A stretch of DNA of 17,555 nt from an uncultured Clostridia bacterium (GTDB lineage: Bacteria > Bacillota > Clostridia > Oscillospirales > CAG-272), in contig CAJGCF010000032.1 in NCBI GenBank assembly GCA_904501865.1, forward strand, positions 1-17,555. The letters run 5' to 3'. Position 1 is the first letter of the stretch. Each line of letters begins with the position of its first letter. The notes below the pieces were generated by a model. It was not told the origin of the DNA. It saw only the letters and a program-made list of their open reading frames with translations, and searched no databases. Positions 1-6,945 of the stretch are shown here, piece after piece. The position numbers and the translations under genes were made by a program.

Positions 1-135
1 GACTGCGACTACTACCGTTTCCTTGAGGGAGACGTTAAGGCAATAAATTCCTTCACGGGACAGTATATGAGCGCGTACTCGTGGGCGGAGTTTACCGTCG
101 GATACCTTGAGAATCAGCTACAGAAAATAAGATGA
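1..135 (+). CDS. Response regulator with SARP-like output domain, C-terminal fragment
   Basis: The first reading frame is open from the window edge to a TGA at 133-135 and gives 44 residues containing DYYRFLEGD, GQYMSAYSWAEF and GYLEN. I recognise this as the C-terminal end typical of Clostridia (Oscillospiraceae) response regulators. These have an N-terminal receiver domain and a C-terminal winged-helix plus bacterial transcriptional activation (SARP-like) region. The receiver and DNA-binding parts lie outside the window, so the assignment rests on the tail alone. A terminator follows directly, so the gene is probably not cotranscribed with the operon at 338. The SARP-type direct repeats found in front of that operon (201-219) make this protein the obvious candidate regulator, which is inference. 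Confidence 0.7.
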   Translation, partial: DCDYYRFLEGDVKAINSFTGQYMSAYSWAEFTVGYLENQLQKIR

Positions 136-144
136 ATATTTTTG

Positions 145-181
145 CGTCCGAGCTATGTTTTTGGCTCGGACGAAATTTTTT
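145..181 (+). terminator. Intrinsic terminator after the response regulator
   Basis: A 9-bp perfect stem (CGTCCGAGC at 145-153 with GCTCGGACG at 164-172), a 10-nt loop and a following AAATTTTTTT tract form a Rho-independent terminator 9 nt after the stop codon. Confidence 0.88.
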
Positions 182-200
182 GGCAAAAAATTTTTCCGTT

Positions 201-233
201 TGTAGTCACAATGTAGTCATCAGGTGTTACAAT
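201..233 (+). promoter_or_regulatory. Promoter with SARP-type direct repeats
   Basis: TGTAGTCA occurs at 201-208 and again at 212-219, an 11-bp period (one helical turn). A -10-like TACAAT lies at 228-233, leaving exactly 8 bp between the second repeat and the -10 box. No good -35 hexamer is present at the right distance: 205-210 reads GTCACA. From established work on Streptomyces antibiotic regulatory proteins, activators of that fold bind direct repeats with 11-bp period, the 3' repeat lying 8 bp upstream of the -10 and replacing the -35. The match in spacing is what makes this worth annotating. That the site is bound by the neighbouring regulator is inference. Confidence 0.6.
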
Positions 234-275
234 ACGCACATAAAGCTGTAAAAAGGCAGTTTTTTACATTGGATA

Positions 276-305
276 CGACAAGATCTAATAGGGAGGATCT
301 TGTTG
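276..305 (+). promoter_or_regulatory. Leader hairpin ahead of the secretion operon
   Basis: ACAAGATC (278-285) pairs perfectly with GATCTTGT (296-303), and the stem extends by a G-U and a C-G pair to 276/305, with a 10-nt loop. It lies between the predicted -10 and the ribosome binding site at 323-328. It has no T tract, so it is not a normal terminator. It could be an mRNA-stabilising or regulatory structure, or an operator palindrome. Confidence 0.5.
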
Positions 306-337
306 ACAAATAAATCTTTTTTAAGGAGATAACAAAA

Positions 338-853
338 ATGAAAAAAAGAAGAACACTAATAATCGCGCTTTTGCTCATCTCGGCATTGGCACTTGGAATC
401 GGTTATGCGACCGTTTCGGGAGATCTGTTTATTCACGGTAAGGTAACCACTGCTCCCCAGACCTTTGACGTTGTTATTACAGAATACACTATGGGAAATG
501 CCAATAGAGCAGGCATCGCCGGTACTACCGACGCTCTTGACGGCGGTGTGAAGAGTGTTGTGTACAACGTAACGGGCATGAGCTATGCGGACGATTATCT
601 TGAGGGCACGTTCACTGTCAAGAACAGAAACGATATTACTATGTATCTTCAGAATCCTGTTATAACCTACGGAGATGAAGACGGCATGTTCAAGGTTGAG
701 TGGAAATGGGTAAACGAGGCAGAAGTTGCTGACGGTCTTGAAGAGAACGAAGAGGCAGAATTGAAGATAACGGTTACGATGCTTAAGGGTGCGAGTGATA
801 CTCTTGACAAGACCTTTACGATCAAGGTACACGCAACCTCTGACGAGCCCTGA
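338..853 (+). CDS. Small secreted protein, TasA/SipW-substrate-like (171 aa)
   Basis: The ATG at 338 follows AAGGAG (323-328) with 9-nt spacing. The protein begins MKKRR, then a hydrophobic segment at about residues 7-24 ending in GIGYATVSGDL (20-30), and then a predicted all-beta secreted domain of about 140 residues rich in alternating hydrophobic/polar strands (for example TFTVKNRNDI and ELKITVTML). A short signal segment ending at GYA/T is typical of substrates processed by the S26B/SipW signal peptidase group, and the next gene encodes such a peptidase. The same GYAT motif recurs in the last gene of the operon. I infer a surface or extracellular fibre or matrix subunit by analogy with TasA/CalY; I did not recognise a specific Pfam family. 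An alternative is a minor pilin-like or cell wall-associated protein without polymerising activity. Confidence 0.72.
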   Translation: MKKRRTLIIALLLISALALGIGYATVSGDLFIHGKVTTAPQTFDVVITEYTMGNANRAGIAGTTDALDGGVKSVVYNVTGMSYADDYLEGTFTVKNRNDITMYLQNPVITYGDEDGMFKVEWKWVNEAEVADGLEENEEAELKITVTMLKGASDTLDKTFTIKVHATSDEP

Positions 854-902
854 TTTTAACGACGTTATTTATAAGATAATTTGAAGGAAAGGAGAACAGC
901 AG

Positions 903-2024
903 ATGAACAAGGATAAGAGAGTTCTCTATATAACGTCTTTAATAATATTTGCTGTTCTCCTTGGCTCTCTTTTCGTGGACCTCGGAAGCAGTAAGATAGT
1001 TACGGCTTGCATTCTGCTTCCTGCGGCAGTCGCGGTATGGCTTTTTATAAGAAAACGCACCTCGGTGTCGATAAACAAAAGAGAAGTGCTTTTACTGACG
1101 TCGGTCATGGCAGCCATTTACGTTATGCTCAAGGAAATGTCGGGAATATATTTCGGATTTTACAAAAATCCCTATTTTGTAAACGCGGAATTGCTGATAA
1201 AGCACGTCCTTCCTCTTGCGGTAATTATCGCCTCTGTTGAGGTGATAAGATACGTCGTTTTAGCTCAAAAGAGCAAGCTTGCCGACTTTATTACTTATCT
1301 TTCCTGCGTTTTGGCGGAGATCCTGACGGTCTCGAGCCTGTCGGGCATTACAAGCTTCAATGGCTTTATGGATCTGGTCGGTATGGCATTGTTTCCTGCG
1401 CTCAGCGCAAACATCTATTATCATTACGTATCCAAAAATTACGGAATGTGGCCCAACATCACGTTTCGTATGATCACGACGCTGTATATTTATTTCATTA
1501 AGTCTGCCGCAGCTATGACAGATGCTCTCAGCGCGTGTATAAAGATGATCCTGCCGATGATAATGCTTACATTCATATCGGCAATGTTTGGGAAAACAAA
1601 GAAAAACGCCGTCCAAAAGGGCAGAAAGCTTGGAGGAGTCGGCGTGGCACTTACAGTGATCGTCACCGTCTCGGCGGCAATGCTTATCTCCTGTCAGTTC
1701 AGGTTTGGCGCTCTCGTCATAGCAACGGACAGTATGACGGGCGAGGTCAATAAGGGAGATATGATCATATACGAGAGATATGACGGACAACCGATTGAGG
1801 AGGGGCAGATAATAGTCTTTCTTCAAGATGAATCAAAAATCGTACACAGAGTAGTTCAGATCCAAAACATCAATGGCGAGACAAGGTATTACACCAAGGG
1901 AGACGCCAACGAGGACATGGATATGGGATACAGGACGGAGGCTGATATCGTCGGACTGACCGACGTTAAGGTCGCATACGTCGGATACCCGACTCTGTGG
2001 CTCAGAGAATTAATACCAAATTAA
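903..2024 (+). CDS. Signal peptidase I, S26B (SipW/ER type), with polytopic membrane domain
   Basis: The 373-aa protein starts at ATG 903, 8 nt after AAAGGAG (888-894). Residues 1-266 hold about eight or nine hydrophobic segments (roughly 8-26, 32-49, 62-76, 98-120, 127-148, 155-178, 186-203, 208-229, 246-266). The catalytic domain is at about 267-373. Visible motifs are ATDSMTGEVNKGD (nucleophile Ser277), IVHRVV (His315) and TKGDANEDMD (333-338 region). A Ser-His arrangement without the bacterial general-base Lys defines the archaeal/ER-like S26B class, which includes Bacillus SipW. The role is cleavage of the signal peptides of dedicated secreted proteins, most simply the two GYAT-motif proteins encoded on either side. 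The large membrane domain is unusual: SipW itself is about 190 aa with few helices. Confidence 0.87.
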   Translation: MNKDKRVLYITSLIIFAVLLGSLFVDLGSSKIVTACILLPAAVAVWLFIRKRTSVSINKREVLLLTSVMAAIYVMLKEMSGIYFGFYKNPYFVNAELLIKHVLPLAVIIASVEVIRYVVLAQKSKLADFITYLSCVLAEILTVSSLSGITSFNGFMDLVGMALFPALSANIYYHYVSKNYGMWPNITFRMITTLYIYFIKSAAAMTDALSACIKMILPMIMLTFISAMFGKTKKNAVQKGRKLGGVGVALTVIVTVSAAMLISCQFRFGALVIATDSMTGEVNKGDMIIYERYDGQPIEEGQIIVFLQDESKIVHRVVQIQNINGETRYYTKGDANEDMDMGYRTEADIVGLTDVKVAYVGYPTLWLRELIPN

Positions 2025-2043
2025 AAGAAAGGAGGTTACATAA

Positions 2044-3705
2044 ATGTCGGAATCCGAAAAGAAGAAACGCGCGGGCTACCAAAAAAACCGAGACAAATGG
2101 ATATTCACACAATCTGTTATAATAATCGCGGTAACTCTTGCTGTGCTGATATCGGGAATAGTATCGTATCAGCTAAATAAGACCTATTATATCGGATACA
2201 GCGAGGGCGGAAGCATTGACTACAATGTGTTCCTTAAGGAAAACGAGTTTTACGATTCGCCGTATCTCGAGAAGGATCAATCCTACGTAGCGTCACTGAT
2301 AGACAAGATCATAGCCGACTTCAATTATGAGATAGATATGGATACGGATGACGTTAATTACCGTTATTCATACACCATAAAGTCAAGGCTTGAGATCATT
2401 GACAATACGTCGGACGTTCCCATCTTCAATCCCGAGTACGAGCTGGTCAGTGTAAGCAACAAATCGCAAAGCAGCTCAAACAGACTTGTGATAAACGAGA
2501 TCGTAGTGCTCAATTATGACGAGTACAACGACCTTGCCAACAAGTTCCTTGAGACTTATTCCTTGAGCGATACCACGAGCAACATTATCGTTACGCTTGA
2601 GGTCGACGTGCTCAGCGACTGTAATGCGTTTTCGGGTAGTAGCGTTGACACCTACACGTCCGAATTGCGTATACCTCTTACGACCAAAACGGTCAATATT
2701 AAAATGACGTCTACGGTTCCCGACGAGGAAGCCAAAATGATAGCCTGCACAAGAGGCATAGGAAGTGAAGCATTCAAGACTGCCGCGATAGTTTTCGGCG
2801 TAGTGGACGTTTTGCTTATAGCGTTCCTTGTAGTATTCATCTGTCTTACCAGGACCGCTGACATCACCTATACGGCGCGTGTTAAGAAGATCATTTCTCA
2901 ATATAAATCTTATATACAGAAGATCAACAATCTGTTTAACACGCACGGATATCAGGTCATTATGGTCAACACATTTGACGAGATGCTTGAGATCAGAGAC
3001 ACCATACAGGCACCTATTCTTATGTTTGAAAACCATGATAAGACCTGCACCAAGTTTATTATCCCCACGGATAGCAAGCTTTTGTATTTGTATGAGATCA
3101 AGGTGGAGGGTTATACAGAGCCCGAGACCGAACCTTTAGCGGAGTCGGCGACCGCGACTGTTGTGAAGCCGAATATTACCAACGTGGTACGTCCCGTAGT
3201 AAAGGTAGTCGTAAATCAAGCAACACCAACTCCCGAGCCCGAGATCCAGACTCTTATTGAGGAGCCCGAAATCGAGGTTCAGGCAAACGAGGAGGACACG
3301 CCCGAGGTCACTGTTACCGTAGACGATGATCTCACAGAGGATATCGCCGGAGAAACGGACAGCGAGGTTGAGGAAATTCTCGCCGCGATTCCCGAAATAG
3401 ACGCTGAGGATCAAAACACGGTCGAGGTGATAGATATTTTTTGGGAAGAAAGAGAACACAAGACGTACCGCTACGATCCGGACGGAAACCAAGTCGAAGC
3501 GGGAGACGTAGTTCTTGTTCCTACAAGAGACGAGGAAGGCGACAAGGACGTAGTCCGTGAAGCAGAGGTCGCAAAGGGAAATTACAATATTGATCCCGCG
3601 ACGCTCAGCCATCCCCTTAAAAAAATAATCGGAGTAGTCAGACGCAGAGCTGAAAAGATGCTCACCGCGATGATAACTCCCGAGGATGAAAACCAGGAAA
3701 TTTAA
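2044..3705 (+). CDS. DUF5305-like membrane protein with cytoplasmic C-terminal region (553 aa)
   Basis: The ATG at 2044 follows AAAGGAGG with normal spacing, 19 nt after the signal peptidase stop. TM1 spans about residues 21-41 and TM2 about 246-268. The 200-residue segment between them is probably extracytoplasmic and beta-rich (YRYSYTIKSRLEI; VTLEVDVL). After TM2 comes a cytosolic part: a 275-355 domain containing VNTFDEMLEIRDTIQAPILMF, a low-complexity Pro/Glu/Asp/Val linker at about 356-460, and a compact end domain at about 466-535 (YRYDPDGNQ, GDVVLVPTRD, HPLKKIIGVVRRR). The TM-ectodomain-TM architecture and the FDEML-EIRD motif resemble DUF5305, a family known to sit beside S26B signal peptidases in archaea and Firmicutes; this is from memory. 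The function is unknown. The layout suggests a transmembrane assembly or sensing partner of the exported proteins. Confidence 0.72.
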   Translation: MSESEKKKRAGYQKNRDKWIFTQSVIIIAVTLAVLISGIVSYQLNKTYYIGYSEGGSIDYNVFLKENEFYDSPYLEKDQSYVASLIDKIIADFNYEIDMDTDDVNYRYSYTIKSRLEIIDNTSDVPIFNPEYELVSVSNKSQSSSNRLVINEIVVLNYDEYNDLANKFLETYSLSDTTSNIIVTLEVDVLSDCNAFSGSSVDTYTSELRIPLTTKTVNIKMTSTVPDEEAKMIACTRGIGSEAFKTAAIVFGVVDVLLIAFLVVFICLTRTADITYTARVKKIISQYKSYIQKINNLFNTHGYQVIMVNTFDEMLEIRDTIQAPILMFENHDKTCTKFIIPTDSKLLYLYEIKVEGYTEPETEPLAESATATVVKPNITNVVRPVVKVVVNQATPTPEPEIQTLIEEPEIEVQANEEDTPEVTVTVDDDLTEDIAGETDSEVEEILAAIPEIDAEDQNTVEVIDIFWEEREHKTYRYDPDGNQVEAGDVVLVPTRDEEGDKDVVREAEVAKGNYNIDPATLSHPLKKIIGVVRRRAEKMLTAMITPEDENQEI

Positions 3706-3732
3706 TTCTTTACAGAAAGGAGAGTGTATATC

Positions 3733-4842
3733 GTGAAAATGTGGGCAAAAGCATTATTGGGACTTACACTCTCCATTATGTCTTTGTTTACCTGTGTGGG
3801 ATATGCAACGATAAGCTCGGACCTTACGGTCGAGGCAGAGGTTCATATAATCCCGCCCAACGCTATGTTTATCTCCGAGATAATCAACGTGCAGACCTCG
3901 GGCGCGACTATTACCACCTCACCCGTAAACATAGGACACCCGTCCACCAAGGTTATGAGCGAGATCACGTTCAGCGGAAGGAACTCCTACGTATCCTTTG
4001 ACGTCAGGGTAGTCAACGGCACGCAGTTCAGTCAGTTCTTTGACGTGCTTGAGGAATATCCCGAAATAGAGGGACTTGCGGATTCTTTTTCCTACGCCAA
4101 CATTGATTGGAGCGTGTCTCCCGGACAGGGAACAGAGGTGAAGCCCGGCGAGAAGATTCTTTTCACTGTAACTCTGACGTACACGGGAAGAAGCACGAAT
4201 CAGACCAGAAAAATGCTTCACGAGCTTGATTTCGTTCTTGATTCCAACGATCTTACGCAGGCTGTATCCAAGGGCGTGACCGATAAGTTCGCCGACATCA
4301 TCAACAACAGACTTGAGGACGAGGTAACCTATACCTACAATAATCGAGAGATAACGGTCGATCCTTCAAACACGTATCAGACGGTTATTGATAATATGGA
4401 GTCCGATACATCGGGTAACTATATAGGCAACCTTTCGGGTGCAGACGGCGACGACCAAGCGTTGCTTACGGCACTGTTTGAGGGAGCGTTGACGTTCAAC
4501 GTCGGCAACGAGGAGGTTCCGATCACCGTTATGATAAAGGAAAAGAACGTTTACGGTTCAAGCGAAAAGGATCTGGTGCTTTATATTACCGCGGACGATC
4601 TTGGCGCGACCTGGTCCTACGTTCCTGTTTACGCTGTGGTATATTCCAAGAGCGCAGACGGAGAATGGGCGCAGACGGGCGACATATTTGCGGGAGAAGC
4701 AAGGACTAACAACTATTCGGGTTGGTACGGAAGCGGATCCTTTAACACGGAGACGTGGAGATCCACGGAGACCTACTATGGCGTTGCCACTGGTAGCGGA
4801 ATCAGCGCCGTGATGAACGGATACACAGAACAGAATCAATAA
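3733..4842 (+). CDS. Large secreted protein, TasA/SipW-substrate-like (369 aa)
   Basis: I chose the GTG at 3733 because it lies 10 nt after AAAGGAG (3716-3722); GTG 3724 would be only 1 nt away and ATG 3739 is 16 nt away. The protein then begins MKMWAKALLG, has one hydrophobic segment (about 5-22), and continues VGYATISSDLTVEAEV. This is nearly the same as GYATVSGDL in the first operon gene, so both are likely substrates of the S26B peptidase encoded between them. Residues about 40-180 look like an immunoglobulin-like beta-sandwich (SYVSFDVRVVNGT; ILFTVTLTYTG). Residues about 180-369 form a second acidic, aromatic-rich region ending in a Gly/Ser/Thr/Tyr-rich stretch. No sortase LPxTG motif is visible. 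A role as major surface or matrix component is inferred from context; the domain itself is not one I can name. Confidence 0.72.
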   Translation: MKMWAKALLGLTLSIMSLFTCVGYATISSDLTVEAEVHIIPPNAMFISEIINVQTSGATITTSPVNIGHPSTKVMSEITFSGRNSYVSFDVRVVNGTQFSQFFDVLEEYPEIEGLADSFSYANIDWSVSPGQGTEVKPGEKILFTVTLTYTGRSTNQTRKMLHELDFVLDSNDLTQAVSKGVTDKFADIINNRLEDEVTYTYNNREITVDPSNTYQTVIDNMESDTSGNYIGNLSGADGDDQALLTALFEGALTFNVGNEEVPITVMIKEKNVYGSSEKDLVLYITADDLGATWSYVPVYAVVYSKSADGEWAQTGDIFAGEARTNNYSGWYGSGSFNTETWRSTETYYGVATGSGISAVMNGYTEQNQ

Positions 4843-4917
4843 CAAAATTTATATGATTTCGACTTTCCGTTTGTAAAACACGGCGGAAGTTGAAAAACAC
4901 TGAGATTGAAATTTACC

Positions 4918-4957
4918 AAAAAGACGAGGCGCGGGGTAAACGCGCCTCGTCTTTTTT
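4918..4957 (+). terminator. Strong terminator closing the secretion operon
   Basis: GACGAGGCGCG (4923-4933) and CGCGCCTCGTC (4941-4951) form an 11-bp perfect GC-rich stem with a 7-nt loop, extended by flanking A/T pairs and followed by TTTTTT. It lies 80 nt after the last gene of the operon. Confidence 0.93.
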
Positions 4958-4998
4958 GAAAAAAATCAAGGCTTTGCAGTTAATTTTGCCGATAAGGC

Positions 4999-5027
4999 TT
5001 GAAAAATATGCCAAAATGTACTATAAT
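4999..5027 (+). promoter_or_regulatory. Sigma-A-type promoter of ychF
   Basis: TTGAAA (4999-5004) and a consensus TATAAT (5022-5027) are separated by 17 bp. They lie 52 nt upstream of the ychF start codon, with the preceding operon's terminator immediately upstream. Confidence 0.8.
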
Positions 5028-5079
5028 GTATTTGTAATTGATAATAATGAGTATTTTTACGGAAAGCAGGTAGTTATAT

Positions 5080-6174
5080 ATGAAGCTCGGTATCGTGGGA
5101 CTTCCAAACGTAGGCAAATCAACTCTTTTTAATGCATTGACGAACGCGGGAGCGGAATCGGCGAACTATCCATTCTGCACCATAGAGCCCAACGTGGGCG
5201 TCGTGACTGTGCCCGACAAGAGACTTGACGTTCTTGCGGATATGTATTCCCCTAAAAAATATACCCCTGCGGTCATTCAATTCGTGGATATCGCGGGACT
5301 TGTCAAGGGCGCGTCGCACGGAGAGGGACTTGGAAACAAGTTCTTGTCCAATATACGCGAGTGTGATGCTATACTTCACGTAGTGCGTTGCTTTGAGAAT
5401 GAAAATATTATACACGTCGACGGCTCTGTTGATCCTATGCGAGACCTTGAGACTATCAATATGGAGCTCATTTTCTCGGACATGGAAATGGTTGAGAGAA
5501 GAATAGACCGCACCAAAAAGGCTATGAAGGGTGACAAAACGCTTGCGGGCGAACTGGAGCTTTTCGAGCGCATCTACTCTGTGCTTGAATCTGGCAAGTG
5601 CGCGAGAACTATGACACTTACCGATGACGAGCTTGCGTGTCTGTACGACACACCCCTGCTTACTATGAAGCCCGTAATATACGTGGCAAACGTGAGTGAG
5701 GATGAGGCGGGAGAGGAGCCCGTGGGCAATCCCGCGTACATGCAGCTGAAGAGCTTTGCAGAGTCCGAGAACTCCGCGGTTATCGCCGTTTGCGCGGGAA
5801 TCGAGGCTGAGATAGCCGAGCTTGAGGGTGAGGAAAAGCAGATGTTCCTCGCGGATATGGGAATCGAGGAGAGTGGTCTTGATAAGCTTATCAAGGCAAG
5901 CTACGCCTTGCTCGGTCTTGTAAGCTACCTCACGGCAGGACCCGAGGAGGTCAGGGCGTGGACCATTACAAAGGGAACAAAGGCGCCTCAGGCGGCAGGA
6001 AAGATACACAGTGACTTTGAGCGCGGATTCATCAGAGCAGAGGTAATCGCTTTTGACGACCTTGTGGCTTGTGGCAATATGGTAGCCGCGAAGGAGCAGG
6101 GACTTGTTCGCTCCGAGGGCAAGGAATACGTTATGAAGGATGGAGACATAGTTCTGTTCAGATTTAACGTGTAA
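5080..6174 (+). CDS. ychF: Redox-regulated ATPase YchF (Obg-family)
   Basis: The 364-aa protein has the full YchF length. It starts MKLGIVGLPNVGKST with the P-loop at residues 7-15, an FVDIAGLV G3 motif at about 68-75, a GASHGEGLGNKFL segment typical of YchF, and NVSED (204-208) as the altered G4 motif that favours ATP over GTP. The C-terminal TGS domain is present (KIHSDFERGFIRAEVI). It is a ribosome-associated P-loop NTPase of the TRAFAC/Obg group with ATPase activity, acting in the cytoplasm in translation and stress responses. The ATG at 5080 has only a weak Shine-Dalgarno-like stretch (AAGCAGG, 5064-5070). The gene has its own promoter at 4999-5027. Confidence 0.97.
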   Translation: MKLGIVGLPNVGKSTLFNALTNAGAESANYPFCTIEPNVGVVTVPDKRLDVLADMYSPKKYTPAVIQFVDIAGLVKGASHGEGLGNKFLSNIRECDAILHVVRCFENENIIHVDGSVDPMRDLETINMELIFSDMEMVERRIDRTKKAMKGDKTLAGELELFERIYSVLESGKCARTMTLTDDELACLYDTPLLTMKPVIYVANVSEDEAGEEPVGNPAYMQLKSFAESENSAVIAVCAGIEAEIAELEGEEKQMFLADMGIEESGLDKLIKASYALLGLVSYLTAGPEEVRAWTITKGTKAPQAAGKIHSDFERGFIRAEVIAFDDLVACGNMVAAKEQGLVRSEGKEYVMKDGDIVLFRFNV

Positions 6175-6189
6175 GAGATAGAAGAAGAG

Positions 6190-6208
6190 AGGGGAGAAGC
6201 CCCTTTTT
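6190..6208 (+). terminator. Weak terminator-like hairpin after ychF
   Basis: AGGGG (6190-6194) pairs with CCCCT (6200-6204) around a 5-nt loop, followed by a T run to 6208. The stem is only 5 bp, so termination is likely partial and some readthrough into trmB is expected. It is part of a repeat-like stretch (see findings). Confidence 0.4.
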
Positions 6209-6278
6209 GAAAAAGTGTCTTCTTCCCATCTTCACTTTTCCAAATTTCCCAAAAACTTTTAACAAATGGTACAAAAAT

Positions 6279-6932
6279 ATGAGAATGAGAAAAAAGAAGC
6301 ACGGGGAGGAGAGGATCCGCGCCTGTGCCGATATACTGATAGACGATCCTACCATACTCAAAGTCGATCCGACATTGCCTTTTTCCCACAAAGAAAAGGG
6401 ACTTTGCCTTGAGATAGGGTGCGGAAAGGGAAACTTTGCGGTAGGAACTGCGGCGGCTCGCCCCGAGGAAAATCTTATTGCCATGGAAAAAGTACCAGAC
6501 GTGTGCTGTGTCGCTCTTGAGAAGGCCGTGGCGTGCAAGGATACAAGGCCTGACAATCTGAGGTTTATAATCGGAAACGCCGATAATCTCGAGGAGTGGT
6601 TCCCCGAGAAGAGCCTTGACAGAATATATCTGAATTTCAGCGACCCGTGGCCCAAGGCGGGGCACGCAAAGCGTCGCCTGACGCACAGAAACTATCTTGC
6701 AAAATATAAAAAGCTGCTCAAGGATAGTGGAGAACTGGTATTCAAGACTGACAACGCCGGACTTTTCGATTTTTCGCTTGAAGAGTTTGGGGAGTTCGGC
6801 TGCAAGGTCGATTGGATGACACGAGACCTGCATAACAGCGAGCGTGCCGAGGGCAACGTGATGACCGAGTATGAAAAGAATTTTTCGGAAAAGGGATTTT
6901 CGATCTGCTCGGCTGTAGTTAAATTCAACTGA
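6279..6932 (+). CDS. trmB: tRNA (guanine-46-N7)-methyltransferase TrmB
   Basis: This SAM-dependent enzyme forms m7G46 in the variable loop of tRNAs. From ATG 6279 (MRMRKKKHGEERI, the usual family N-terminus) it is 217 aa, normal for TrmB. The SAM-binding motif LEIGCGKGNF is at 44-53, the substrate-binding NFSDPWPKAGHAKRRLTH is at about 119-136, and KTDNAGLFDFS is near 165. The frame is open further upstream to a TTG at 6207, but the extra 24 residues are encoded by a hairpin/repeat-like stretch and do not resemble the family. No clear ribosome binding site precedes 6279, so the exact start is uncertain. It is followed 13 nt later by truB, probably cotranscribed. Confidence 0.95.
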   Translation: MRMRKKKHGEERIRACADILIDDPTILKVDPTLPFSHKEKGLCLEIGCGKGNFAVGTAAARPEENLIAMEKVPDVCCVALEKAVACKDTRPDNLRFIIGNADNLEEWFPEKSLDRIYLNFSDPWPKAGHAKRRLTHRNYLAKYKKLLKDSGELVFKTDNAGLFDFSLEEFGEFGCKVDWMTRDLHNSERAEGNVMTEYEKNFSEKGFSICSAVVKFN

Positions 6933-6945
6933 TAAGGATAGTATA

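Noticed and set aside
4890..5132. 80-codon frame between the secretion operon and ychF
   Set aside because: It spans the strong terminator at 4918-4957 and the ychF promoter and overlaps the ychF start; no ribosome binding site and no protein-like composition.
6207..6278. TTG start for trmB with a 24-residue extension
   Set aside because: The extension is encoded by hairpin/repeat-like DNA and is not part of the TrmB family, whose N-terminus matches ATG 6279.
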